Below, in pieces: positions 51,123-59,508 of a stretch of DNA of 64,000 nt (positions within the stretch are counted from its first letter, which is position 1; each line of letters begins with the position of its first letter). A model generated the notes under the pieces. It was not told where the DNA came from and ran no database searches. It saw nothing but the letters and a program-made list of their open reading frames with translations. Origin of the DNA: Clostridium sp. Marseille-P2415. Lineage in GTDB: Bacteria; Bacillota; Clostridia; Lachnospirales; Lachnospiraceae. The stretch covers positions 2,968,656-3,032,655 of the forward strand of contig NZ_LT732526.1 in assembly GCF_900155545.1 (NCBI RefSeq). The letters are read 5' to 3'. The position numbers and the translations under genes were made by a program.

Positions 51123-51872
51123 ATGAACCAGTATAATAATCAATCCAGACCCAACCGCAGGAAAACAAACTCCGGTTACCAGCACGATACCGGACGAAGC
51201 GGTTTCCTGACGGTCCTTCTGTTTTATGTGCTTCCTTTCATCGTTGTCAATGGCCTGATCTTCTTTCTAGTAACAGCCAAACCGGAGGGTGAGGTCACGA
51301 TCAATGAAAGCAGCGATTATATTTCTACAACTATGGAATTAAAAATCAAATCCCTGCTTCCCATTAAAAACGTGGAACTGGCTTTAGACGGAACTCCCAT
51401 TGAAGCCGTGAAGACAGGTTCAAAGACCTACACAGCAACCCTTAAAAACAATGGCATGCTTAAGATAAAGCTCACGTCTTTCAACAAAATGAAGACCATT
51501 TTAGATGAACAGGTCAATGTTTTAGATGATACGCCGCCTGCTGTAAAGGACAATCTGTTTGAAGACGGAATCCTTTCCTTCCGTTTGGAGGACACCCAGT
51601 CCGGCGTGGACTTCTCGTCCATTTCCGCATGCGATGATGACAACCCTGAGATTCTTCCTCTCTCCATTGACCGGAGTACAGGTCTTATAACGTTTGAAAT
51701 GAAAAAGGAAAATATGACCATTAAAGCCAGAGATAAAACCGGAAATGAACTTCATGTTACTTTTAATCCAAAGGGCGAGAACATAGAAGAGGCAGAAATG
51801 GAAAGTGAAGAGGCAGAAGAAGGATCCTTAGAATCGTCCGAAGCAAAAACCTCCCGGACTTCCGGGCAATAG
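51123..51872 (+). CDS. Hypothetical membrane-anchored extracellular protein
   Basis: The 249-residue protein has a basic, Asn-rich N-terminal tail and one membrane helix (about residues 29-49, LLFYVLPFIVVNGLIFFLV). The extracellular part resembles an Ig-like or bacterial surface domain (INESSDYISTTMELKIKSL, then VLDDTPPAVKDNLFEDG). It ends in a strongly acidic, Ser-rich tail. I do not recognise a named family. AGGAGG is 14 bases before the ATG, which is rather far. The gene is followed by the putative group II intron fragment and a terminator. Confidence 0.6.
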   Translation: MNQYNNQSRPNRRKTNSGYQHDTGRSGFLTVLLFYVLPFIVVNGLIFFLVTAKPEGEVTINESSDYISTTMELKIKSLLPIKNVELALDGTPIEAVKTGSKTYTATLKNNGMLKIKLTSFNKMKTILDEQVNVLDDTPPAVKDNLFEDGILSFRLEDTQSGVDFSSISACDDDNPEILPLSIDRSTGLITFEMKKENMTIKARDKTGNELHVTFNPKGENIEEAEMESEEAEEGSLESSEAKTSRTSGQ

Positions 51873-51899
51873 ACGGCGGAGGCTTAAGTGTATTTTTGA

Positions 51900-52010
51900 A
51901 GCTGTTTTCTTGCAGTTACCCACAACGCCTTTGGTGTTCGGCTATATCCTTCCCTCTACCAGGCGGATTTGAGACTTGCACTCGTTAGAGTATGCGCCTA
52001 CTAGGCGCAC
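51900..52010 (-). mobile_element. 5' fragment of a group II intron (probable class C)
   Basis: On the minus strand, from 52010, the sequence begins GTGCGCC and forms a short GCGCC/GGCGC hairpin. ACTCTAACGAGTGCAAGTCT then follows, resembling the first part of domain I of bacterial group II introns, which start with GUGYG. It lies directly after the T-tract of a terminator hairpin, the known insertion preference of class C introns. No intron-encoded reverse transcriptase or 3' end is present, so it is at most a relic. The left end is uncertain. Confidence 0.45.
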
Positions 52011-52056
52011 AAAAGACAGCACATTGCTTATCAAAGCAAGATGCTGTCTTTTTTAC
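52011..52056. terminator. Strong bidirectional terminator
   Basis: An 11-bp outer stem (AAAAGACAGCA at 52011-52021 with its complement at 52042-52052) encloses an inner 6-bp stem (TTGCTT/AAGCAA). T-runs lie on both strands. It would end transcription from the hypothetical gene at 51123. Confidence 0.8.
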
Positions 52057-52393
52057 ATATAATATTTTTATAGTAAAGCATGTACATACAACGCTATCTT
52101 AATAAAAATAGCAACCATATGTGAACTCCATCCTTACACTATTCCATGTACATATTTTTCTATACCCTCCCTCAAAGTCAGCATATTTGAAAAAAGGCAT
52201 ACTTTACTTTATTTATTTATACAAAAGAACAGTGAATATAGCTATTTACACTATTTATGAGAATTATACTTGACATATCTCACAGAAAAATACACCAATA
52301 CTTTCATACTTAGTATCTTCAAAATAACTACATTACCGCACCAGAAGATAAATTAAATATATTATTGATGTATTTCTGTAAATAATTATTGAA
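52057..52393. other. AT-rich stretch without recognised genes
   Basis: This is the left edge of the AT-rich island. Only short reading frames without ribosome binding sites are present. No repeats or RNA genes were recognised. Confidence 0.5.
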
Positions 52394-52864
52394 TTAAAAA
52401 CCATTTTTCCCTTTATAAACTTTTTTTAAAACAGAATATAGACAAAAGCCTATTATGGAACCAATCATGTTCATAATTATATCGTCGACATCAAAATATC
52501 CTAACGATGTTATTAGCTGAAACACTTCAATTGCTAGAATTAGCATTAGCGATACCAAAAAAGTCTTAAAAAAATTATTACATTTTTTATGTGTAATTGG
52601 TAGCAAAAAACCTAATGGTATGAAAGCAATCAGATTACCTAAAATACTTTTTACAGCCCACCACTGATAACGGTACTCTAATTGAACCTCTATAGAATTA
52701 AAAGGAACTAAATTTACATTCCAATTCCCCTTTGATTTGTTCGTATTTATAGAATTCATTCTATCAAATAACTCATTAATAGAGCCATTAAATTTTATGA
52801 CTATAACTATAAAAAGTAATAATAAATATACATACCAAAGATAAGTGATTTTCTTGTTATTCAT
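52394..52864 (-). CDS. VanZ-family membrane protein
   Basis: This protein of about 156 residues has four or five membrane helices and the VanZ pattern: VNLVPFNSIE, then SILGNLIAFIPLGFLLP, EVFQLITSLGYFDVDDIIMN and an IGSIIGF ending. VanZ confers low-level teicoplanin resistance in enterococci, but most relatives have no known role. AGGAG 10 bases upstream supports the ATG at 52864. Base composition is clearly more AT-rich than the flanking housekeeping genes, pointing to acquisition. It lies just downstream of a small secreted protein gene, separated from it by a terminator. Confidence 0.8.
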   Translation of the reverse strand: MNNKKITYLWYVYLLLLFIVIVIKFNGSINELFDRMNSINTNKSKGNWNVNLVPFNSIEVQLEYRYQWWAVKSILGNLIAFIPLGFLLPITHKKCNNFFKTFLVSLMLILAIEVFQLITSLGYFDVDDIIMNMIGSIIGFCLYSVLKKVYKGKNGF

Positions 52865-52890
52865 TTTATACACTCCTATAATAATGAAAC

Positions 52891-52936
52891 AGAGCCATAT
52901 CAATAATTCGACAATATCGTTTCTTGATATGGCTCT
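52891..52936 (-). terminator. Terminator of the secreted-protein gene
   Basis: A perfect 13-bp stem (AGAGCCATATCAA at 52891-52903 with its complement at 52924-52936) lies 20 bases past the stop codon of the secreted protein. It overlaps the leader of the VanZ-like gene, so it may also act as an attenuator there. Confidence 0.7.
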
Positions 52937-52955
52937 TATTTAAAACAAGGTTCTT

Positions 52956-53456
52956 TTATTGTGATATTGAACCATTGAATGAATAACGGTTAGAGTTTGT
53001 TGGAACTTCAAAGCAAACATAGTATTTTGCAGAAGCGCTCAACCCAGAAAATGAAGCAGATCCCACATCACCGGATATAGTAATTGTTTGGGATTTAACT
53101 TCTTTTTTAGATGAATTAAATATACGGATGGTAAGCTCATCCTTTGTTCCACCATACTCCTTAATGAGTTTCCAATCTTTCACTGTTACATTCATTGTTT
53201 TAGAACCTGTTAGCCACTTGCTCGTATAAATTCTGTAACCAAAATCTTTTGCCTGATAACTATATGAAGATACTGACAAATTGTGTATATCCGCACCACT
53301 TGAAGGGGGATTGGCTCCATCTAATACAATTCCAGAGTATGTAGGAGGATAAGGGCTAAGAGTGTCGGGAGTTCCAGCTGCAAAAGCAGAAATACTTGTG
53401 CTAAATAACATTGCAAGTGATAGCAGAACAACAACAATTTTTTTTAATTTCAACAT
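52956..53456 (-). CDS. Small secreted protein of unknown function
   Basis: The 166-residue protein has a clear signal peptide (KKIVVVLLSLAMLF core, cleavage after SAFA near residue 26). A beta-rich mature domain has many Ser, Thr and Tyr residues (FGYRIYTSKWLTGSKTMNVT, then YYVCFEVPTNSNRYSFNGSI). I do not recognise a family. It could be a target or effector of the neighbouring BlaI/M56 system, but only proximity supports this. AAGGAG precedes the ATG. It is AT-rich like its neighbours. Confidence 0.65.
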   Translation of the reverse strand: MLKLKKIVVVLLSLAMLFSTSISAFAAGTPDTLSPYPPTYSGIVLDGANPPSSGADIHNLSVSSYSYQAKDFGYRIYTSKWLTGSKTMNVTVKDWKLIKEYGGTKDELTIRIFNSSKKEVKSQTITISGDVGSASFSGLSASAKYYVCFEVPTNSNRYSFNGSISQ

Positions 53457-53759
53457 TTTCTGTTCTCCTTTCTCAAAACAACATTTTTCTTAATCAAGTA
53501 ATAAATCTTCTAATAACAATGGTATCACCTTCTTTCGTAATTTTGAAGCATTTTTTCAAACTTTTTAAATTTAAAATGCCTGTGGTTTTAATAATGTATT
53601 TTTTTACTGACTCAATATTAATATAATTTTATCAAAATGTCAAGTGTCTATAAATTTTTATTGTAATAATATTTAATTACATTTTAATTAAATTATTATT
53701 GAAGTCAAAGATATTTCCTGATAATATAGTAGTATAATCCGAAGGTTGGTGACATTAAT
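53457..53759. promoter_or_regulatory. Divergent AT-rich control region upstream of the BlaI-like gene
   Basis: This roughly 300-base gap contains, on the plus strand, TATAAT at 53733-53738 just upstream of the BlaI-like gene, without a good -35. A BlaI operator would be expected here, but no convincing TACA/TGTA palindrome was found by eye. Confidence 0.4.
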
Positions 53760-54152
53760 ATGAAAAGCAAATTACCCAAAATTAGTGAAAAAGAAAAAGA
53801 TATTATGTCAGTTTTATGGTGTTCTAAAGATCCCTTAACTGCATCTGAGATTACTCAAAAGGGAAATGGACTAAATATCAATACTGTGCAAGCATCTATG
53901 CGCAACTTATTAAAAAAACAATATATTAAAATCGCTGATATTGTTTATAGTGGCACAGTATTAACCAGATGTTATGAACCCATTATAAGTGCCGAAGAAT
54001 ACGCTGCTGATCAACTACACTCTATGCGATTGAATACATTAAATTTTTCAACAGTTAATTTTATCGATCACTTTTTGAAAGATAGTGAACCAGATATCCT
54101 AGATAAATTGGAAGATATAATAAGGCTCAATAAGGAAAAACGAGGTGATTAA
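53760..54152 (+). CDS. BlaI/MecI-family transcriptional repressor
   Basis: This 130-residue winged-helix repressor has the BlaI/MecI start (PKISEKEKDIMSVLWCSKDP) and the recognition region LNINTVQASMRNLLKKQYI. The C-terminal dimerisation helices follow, including DILDKLEDIIRLNK. Relatives repress until a partner M56 metallopeptidase, on sensing a signal, triggers their cleavage. The next gene, 2 bases downstream, encodes such a peptidase but is frameshifted. The expected cleavage region lies around residues 95-105. Targets are probably this operon and neighbours. Confidence 0.84.
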   Translation: MKSKLPKISEKEKDIMSVLWCSKDPLTASEITQKGNGLNINTVQASMRNLLKKQYIKIADIVYSGTVLTRCYEPIISAEEYAADQLHSMRLNTLNFSTVNFIDHFLKDSEPDILDKLEDIIRLNKEKRGD

Positions 54153-54154
54153 AA

Positions 54155-55260
54155 ATGTCGTTCTCTCTAATATTAACAAATTGTCTATTCTGTGGTTTTG
54201 CAGCGTTAATATTAGTTCCTATTTTAAGGTGCCCTAATTCTTTAACTTATAAAAAGGGGATTCCTATTTTTGTAATCATAATTTTAATTTTTTTCAAATT
54301 ACTTATTCCGCATGAATATTCATTCACGCATACTTTGGCATCTAAAAATATTTTGCCTGTTATTTACAGAATAACTCACTTTAATTTAATAAAAAATATA
54401 ACCATTGGAACTATATTTTCCTGGATATGGTTTTCTGTCATGATATTGATGTTAACTCAAGTAACTATAAATCACCAAAATTGATGAGAGTACTTCTTTT
54501 AGTCCCATTAACTACTAACCAAGGGATCATTCATATACTAAAAAAACTCTGCATTTTAAAAAAAATCAGCAATATACCTCGGATTATTCAATTGGATTTG
54601 AATACAGGACCGTTTGTCACAGGTTTTCTAAAGCCAATTATAGTTTTGCCTATTCAAATTTCAAATGACGAAGCTAATTTCATAATCCACCATGAATTGG
54701 AACATTTATTGCATCACCATATTTTAATTAGGGCATGTATTGAAATAATTTCAATTATTTATTGGTGGAATCCTATTATCTGGATCCTACGCAGAGAAAT
54801 TATTTACTCTTTGGAATTACAGGCAGATGCAAACGTAATGAAAAGTCTATCAAGTTCAGTTAGTTTTTCTTATTTGGAAACTTTGGTTAAAATGTCTAGG
54901 CAAATTGATAAAAACCAAATTAATAATCTAGCTTTACCATTTTCCATGAAAAATAGCATGATAGAATATCGCATTAAGACTGCTTTAAAGTCTAATAATT
55001 TTTTAAATAATAGAAAAAGCTTTATATTTTATGCTGGACTGTTACTTTTATCCATCGTGGCTCTGCTTTTTTCATTTATTTATACATTTGAATCATATGA
55101 AGTAAATCCTACGGAGGTCGAGGGAACATTTTCTGTCAATTCTAAAACTGATTATTTAGTATTACAGAAAGATAAGTCCTATGACTTATACATAAATGAC
55201 AAATACGTGGTGAATTTCTCAAGTATTCCTGAAGAGTTTTCTGGATTATCCATATATTAA
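54155..55260 (+). pseudogene. BlaR1/MecR1-type M56 metallopeptidase, split by a frameshift
   Basis: Two overlapping frames together make one M56 protein. The first (54155-54484) holds the N-terminal membrane helices and stops after VTINHQN. The second (productive from about 54470 to 55260) continues with KLMRVLLLVPL, the zinc motif HHELEHLLHHH (near 54690-54720), YWWNPIIWIL, ELQADANV and a C-terminal membrane helix. Adding one A to the AAAA run near 54477-54480 would join them as NHQKLMR. The gene may be inactive, phase-variable or affected by a sequencing error. The large extracellular penicillin-binding domain of BlaR1 is absent. Confidence 0.75.
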
Positions 55261-55558
55261 GTAAGATGATTTTTAGATATACAGAGATTTTCATTAACCT
55301 TTAATGCTTGCTAAGTAAATGTCAAATTAAAAATCCGTATAACATGGACATCTAAAATTTTTTTATAAAGTTTTTGGTTTTCGCCGTTTTGATTGAATTA
55401 TTAATGAGTGATAGCAGATAAGAGACTATTATATATGTCTGTAGTTAATTTAGTGGAAAGTTTTAAGATAAACATTTTGTTTACTTAAAAACTTATTAAA
55501 TTTAAGTATTATAGAATTTCTCAAATACTTAACTAATAATTAAAGGAGGTATATAGGC
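55261..55558. other. AT-rich intergenic region before the small secreted peptide gene
   Basis: About 300 bases are present with no reading frame supported by a ribosome binding site. A promoter for the peptide gene must lie here; several AT-rich candidates exist and none stands out. Confidence 0.4.
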
Positions 55559-55792
55559 ATGAAAAAGCTGTCTAAAATTTTCTATGTTTCACTTTTGGTT
55601 GCTGTTATTTCAGGAGGCATTAAAACACAGGTATATGCATATACATATACTCCTGTACCCAATTCAGTAGAAGAACCATCCGTTTGGCCACAATCCGATA
55701 TAATTGAATGGCGATACAAAACAGAAAATGGGAAGTTATATAAACGGCAATATAACTATACAAAAGTTAAATGGATTGGAGATTGGAAATAA
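55559..55792 (+). CDS. Small secreted peptide
   Basis: The 77-residue precursor has a signal peptide (LSKIFYVSLLVAVISGG, cleavage probably after VYA near residue 28). The mature part of about 50 residues is rich in Tyr, Trp and Lys (EWRYKTENGKLYKRQYNYTK, ending IGDWK). AAAGGAGG lies 9 bases before the ATG, so it is well expressed if transcribed. I do not recognise a named family. Placed 300 bases after the BlaI/M56 pair, it could be a signal, a wall-active peptide or an immunity factor; this is speculation from position. Confidence 0.6.
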   Translation: MKKLSKIFYVSLLVAVISGGIKTQVYAYTYTPVPNSVEEPSVWPQSDIIEWRYKTENGKLYKRQYNYTKVKWIGDWK

Positions 55793-55794
55793 GT

Positions 55795-56035
55795 TACTTA
55801 AGCAACTTATTGGGATAATAGAAAGCTACATAAAACAAGTATATGATCCAGACGCTGACAGCCGTATATTCCCCTCAACCAAAGCACTGCTTTATGGAGA
55901 AATGAAACGGCCTGCTCCAGGAGCGGCACAAAACAAATCAGAATTCATGAGTTCCACCATACCAAAGCCTCCCATTGGCTTGAAGATGGCATGAACATCG
56001 TGATGCTGTTATCAAGTAAAAAGAGACTAGGTTGA
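55795..56035 (+). pseudogene. Remnant of a tyrosine recombinase (phage/transposon integrase)
   Basis: One frame encodes YIKQVYDPDADSRIFPSTKA followed by LLYGEMKR. After a frameshift another frame gives IHEFHHTKASHWLEDGMNIV. Together they match the catalytic core of Tn916/phage-type integrases, in which the second piece is the H-x-x-R box (here HEFHH, with the Arg already lost). The C-terminal tyrosine region is missing. It marks the right boundary of the AT-rich island. Confidence 0.6.
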
Positions 56036-56070
56036 AGTGAAGAGCACTTCAAACGCCGGTCTCCTTTTTA
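56018..56070 (-). terminator. Terminator of the maltodextrin operon
   Basis: An inner 7-bp stem (TGAAGTG at 56033-56039 with CACTTCA at 56045-56051) and an outer stem (GAGAC/GTCTC plus A/T pairs) are followed on the minus strand by TTTTT. It lies 10-60 bases past the lacI-type gene. Confidence 0.75.
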
Positions 56071-56078
56071 TGAATTCA

Positions 56079-57110
56079 TTATAAACTTCTGGTGGATTGT
56101 CCTTCCACCAGTTCAGCCTTAAATACCTTCTTCTGGTGCTCTGCCTGATTCTTGATAACATCGAATAATATACCGATCGTGGCTTCGGCCATTTCTTCTA
56201 CGGGCTGGCGTATGGTGGTGATGGCCGGGTTGTAAAAATGGGCAATATCCAGTCCGTCAAAGCCGGCGATGGAATAGTCCTCCGGTATCCGTTTTCCATT
56301 CTCAAATACCGCTTTACAGGCACCGATGGCGATGCTGTCTGAAATCGCATACACAGCGGTAAATTCCAGGTCCTCTTTCAAAACCCGGGTCATCATACGG
56401 TGTCCGTTGGCCATGGAATAACACTCCTCACATTCATCCGAGAATCTGATCAGTGACGGATCCGGAGATATCCCGTTGTCTGTAAGAGCTTTTTTATAGC
56501 CCTCAAGCCGAAGGCGCCCAATGCTCTCATCATCCGGATCGGCTGCCAAGATCAGGATTCTCTTATGGCCAAGTTTACATAAATAATCCACCATCTTATA
56601 GCTTTCTGCAAAGTCGTCTACGGATACACAGGAAAAAGCAGGTGATTCGCCTAAATATTCCGTCATGCCGACGGTACTCAGCACATAGGGAACGGTAAGC
56701 TGTGCCAGTTCTTCCTTGCTGTGGGAAAAATATCCGCCCAGAAATACGATTCCTCTCGGTTTCTTCTCCTTTATCAGTTCCAGGGCTACATCTACCTCAT
56801 CCTCTTTCTCATCCACCCGCTGCATGATAAATGAGTATTTCTTTTTCTGAATCTCCTCCTCAAAAATACGGATCATCTTGCCGAAAAAGGGGTTCCCGAT
56901 CCCCTTGATCAAAACTACAATGGCCCTGGAATCGGTACGTTTTAAATTCCGTGCACTGTTATTGGGAATGTAATTATTTTCCTTGATCACCTGCATGATC
57001 CTGTTCTTTGTCTCCTGATTGATATCCGGATGATTGTTAATGGCCCGGGATACGGTGCTGACACCGACTCCGCATATCCTCGCTATGTCTTTAATGTTTA
57101 TAGACTCCAT
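56079..57110 (-). CDS. LacI-family transcriptional regulator
   Basis: This 343-residue repressor has an N-terminal helix-turn-helix and hinge (NIKDIARICGVGVSTVSRAI, then NSARNLKR) and a C-terminal sugar-binding domain (GNPFFGKMIRIFEEEI, GFDGLDIAHFYNPAITTIRQ). It is the last gene of the operon with malQ and the transporter and would respond to a maltodextrin-related sugar. Its likely operator is the palindromic GGTAACGTTTCC at 61980-61991, just after the operon promoter. AAGGAG is about 13 bases upstream of the ATG. Confidence 0.88.
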   Translation of the reverse strand: MESINIKDIARICGVGVSTVSRAINNHPDINQETKNRIMQVIKENNYIPNNSARNLKRTDSRAIVVLIKGIGNPFFGKMIRIFEEEIQKKKYSFIMQRVDEKEDEVDVALELIKEKKPRGIVFLGGYFSHSKEELAQLTVPYVLSTVGMTEYLGESPAFSCVSVDDFAESYKMVDYLCKLGHKRILILAADPDDESIGRLRLEGYKKALTDNGISPDPSLIRFSDECEECYSMANGHRMMTRVLKEDLEFTAVYAISDSIAIGACKAVFENGKRIPEDYSIAGFDGLDIAHFYNPAITTIRQPVEEMAEATIGILFDVIKNQAEHQKKVFKAELVEGQSTRSL

Positions 57111-57132
57111 CAGAAATACTCATCTCCTTTCG

Positions 57133-58611
57133 TCATACCCTGCCGTAAAGCTTTGCGATCTTTCTGCATTTCTCTGCAAGCTCCTCTGTAATCTCTCCGG
57201 AAAGCATGCGCCACCTCCAGTTTTTCCCCAGGGTGGAAGGTTCATTGATTCTGGCCTCTCCTCCCAGGCCCAGATAATCCTGAACCGGGATAACCGCTAA
57301 CTTAGCCACGCTTGCCAGGGCCAGGCGGATAAAATCCCAGTGGATTTCTTCCTCCAAAGTCCCGGCGTTATTCAAATAATCAACTGCAAGCTGCCGGTCC
57401 TCAGGCGATAAATCCTCATACCAGCCTCTTATGGTATTATTGTCATGGGTTCCGGTATATACCACACAGTTCGGCGTATAATTGTGAGGAAGATAGTCGC
57501 TCTCCTCCCTGGAATCAAAAGCGAACTCAAGCACCTTCATACCTGGAAATCCCGTATCCTTTACCAGCTTCAGCACAGAAGCCGTCAAAAAGCCAAGATC
57601 TTCCGCTATAATGTCCAGTTTTCCGAATTTCTCCCTCATCCGGTTGAAAATATCTATGCCCGGTCCCTTTTCCCAGGTGCCGAAAACCGCATTCTCACTT
57701 CCTGCAGGTATGGAATAATACGCATCAAAGCCCCGGAAATGATCCACCCGCACCACATCATACAGGCGGAAGCTGTATTCCATGCGCTTCATCCACCATT
57801 CATAATCCGTTTCCCTGTGATATTCCCACCGGTAAAGCGGATTTCCCCACAATTGTCCGGCAGCAGAAAATCCATCCGGCGGACAGCCTGCCACCGCAAT
57901 GGGCTCACAGTTTTCATCAAACTGGAATAATTCCGGGTGGAACCAGGAATCCGAACTGTCAAAGGCCACATATATGGGCATATCACCGATAATCCGTATG
58001 CCGCGTTCATTGGCATAAGCCTTTAACCGGCTCCACTGCTTTTCGAATTCCATTTGAAGAAAGCCATAAAATCCAGTCTCATCGGCCAGTTCCTTTTCAT
58101 AACGGGCGACAGCCTCCGGCCTTCTGAGCCGGATATCCTCATCCCATAGGATCCAGCTCTTCCCGTCAAAATGGTTTTTAACCGCCATATAGAAACAATA
58201 CAGGGCCGTTTCCCCGCCTAAAACCCCTTTCGGTTCTTCCGATGTATGGCCCTGCTCCTTCCACCGCATGTAAGCCTTCCTTAGTAAGGGGAAACGGTTA
58301 AAGTACATTTTTTCATAATCAATATCCCTTGGATCTTTCCCAAAATCAACCGCTTCACATTCTGTTTTGGTAAGCAAGCCTTCCTTCACCAGTTCATCCA
58401 GATCAATAAAGTACGGATTTCCCGAAAATGCGGAGAACGACTGGTAAGGGGAGTCCCCATAACCGGTAGGCCCCAGGGGGAGTATCTGCCAGTAATGCTG
58501 CCCTGCTTTTTTTAATAGATCAATGAATTCATATGCCTCTTTCGAAAATGCTCCGATCCCGTACTTCGACGGCAGGCTTGCAACCGGAAGCAATATACCA
58601 CATTCCCGCAT
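57133..58611 (-). CDS. malQ: 4-alpha-glucanotransferase (amylomaltase)
   Basis: This 492-residue GH77 enzyme transfers maltosyl or dextrinyl groups between alpha-1,4-glucans, releasing glucose. It begins GILLPVASLPSKYGIGAFSK with PLGPTGYGDSPYQS. The catalytic blocks are DVVRVDHFRGFDAYY (nucleophile Asp), IAEDLGFLT (acid/base Glu) and VYTGTHDNNT. Length and motifs are complete. AAAGGAG precedes the ATG. It sits between the transporter permeases and the LacI-type regulator, so it processes imported maltodextrins in the cytoplasm. Confidence 0.94.
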   Translation of the reverse strand: MRECGILLPVASLPSKYGIGAFSKEAYEFIDLLKKAGQHYWQILPLGPTGYGDSPYQSFSAFSGNPYFIDLDELVKEGLLTKTECEAVDFGKDPRDIDYEKMYFNRFPLLRKAYMRWKEQGHTSEEPKGVLGGETALYCFYMAVKNHFDGKSWILWDEDIRLRRPEAVARYEKELADETGFYGFLQMEFEKQWSRLKAYANERGIRIIGDMPIYVAFDSSDSWFHPELFQFDENCEPIAVAGCPPDGFSAAGQLWGNPLYRWEYHRETDYEWWMKRMEYSFRLYDVVRVDHFRGFDAYYSIPAGSENAVFGTWEKGPGIDIFNRMREKFGKLDIIAEDLGFLTASVLKLVKDTGFPGMKVLEFAFDSREESDYLPHNYTPNCVVYTGTHDNNTIRGWYEDLSPEDRQLAVDYLNNAGTLEEEIHWDFIRLALASVAKLAVIPVQDYLGLGGEARINEPSTLGKNWRWRMLSGEITEELAEKCRKIAKLYGRV

Positions 58612-58638
58612 ATACAGTCTCCTTTTTCTGTTTGTTTT

Positions 58639-59508
58639 CTAGCCTTTCACCGCACCTGCAGCCACACCCTTTATGATATATTTCTGGCAGCTTAAATAAA
58701 ATACAATAATTGGAAAGATTGCCAGAACTAACATTGCCATCATGGCTCCCATATCGATGGAGCCGTAACCCCCCTTTAGGTTCTGGATAACCATTGGTAT
58801 TGTACCTTTTTCCTGCGGAAGAATCAAGCTGGGAAGAAGATAATCATTCCAGATCCACATGGCATTTAAGATTGCAACCGTCACAGCCGTGGGCCTAAGC
58901 ATTGGGAATACCACATGAAAATACGTCTGAACGGGGGAACAGCCGTCAATCATGGCTGCTTCCTCGATCTCAAGCGGGATGGCCTTTACAAAGCCGCAGA
59001 ATAAAAATACCGCCTGCCCCGCACCAAAGCCCAGGTAAAGGAACACCAGGCCGTACATGGAGTTTAAGTATAAGTCATTGGCCGTCTTGGACATGGTGAA
59101 CATGACCATCTGAAACGGAACGATCATGGCAAACACGAAGATATAGTACAAAAAGCTGGTGAATGTCGATTTTACTCTGGTAAGGAACCAGGCAGTCATG
59201 GATGTGAACAAGACAATGACCGCAACAGAAGCAACCGTGATAAAAAGGGAACGGCCGAAAGCAGGGAAGAATCCTGTTTTGCGGACGCCCTCCAGGTAAT
59301 TGGAAAGCCCCACATAAGTACCGGCCTTTGGGAACTGGAACGGCACATCGCTGATAAACAGCTTACTCTTAAACGAGTTCATCAAAACCAGCGCAATGGG
59401 GAATAAAAATGCCAGAGAAAGTACCGTTAAAACGACTGTAAGAACCGTTCCCGCCGCATGACCGACTTCCATTTGTGCAATTTCAGAATTCTTTACCTTT
59501 CTGTTCAT
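58639..59508 (-). CDS. Carbohydrate ABC permease (MalG type)
   Basis: This 289-residue permease of the MalG family has about six membrane helices and the EAA loop EIEEAAMIDGCSPVQTYFHV. The C terminus ends QKYIIKGVAAGAVKG, which is typical of CUT1 sugar importers. With the MalF-type partner encoded just upstream (1-base overlap) and the binding lipoprotein it imports maltodextrins, judging from the malQ neighbour. GGAGG precedes the ATG. Confidence 0.88.
   Translation of the reverse strand: MNRKVKNSEIAQMEVGHAAGTVLTVVLTVLSLAFLFPIALVLMNSFKSKLFISDVPFQFPKAGTYVGLSNYLEGVRKTGFFPAFGRSLFITVASVAVIVLFTSMTAWFLTRVKSTFTSFLYYIFVFAMIVPFQMVMFTMSKTANDLYLNSMYGLVFLYLGFGAGQAVFLFCGFVKAIPLEIEEAAMIDGCSPVQTYFHVVFPMLRPTAVTVAILNAMWIWNDYLLPSLILPQEKGTIPMVIQNLKGGYGSIDMGAMMAMLVLAIFPIIVFYLSCQKYIIKGVAAGAVKG

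Noticed and set aside
51900-52010. tRNA gene (GAGTGCAAGTCTCAAATCC resembles a T-arm)
   Set aside because: No acceptor stem or anticodon arm can be drawn; the group II intron reading explains the sequence better.
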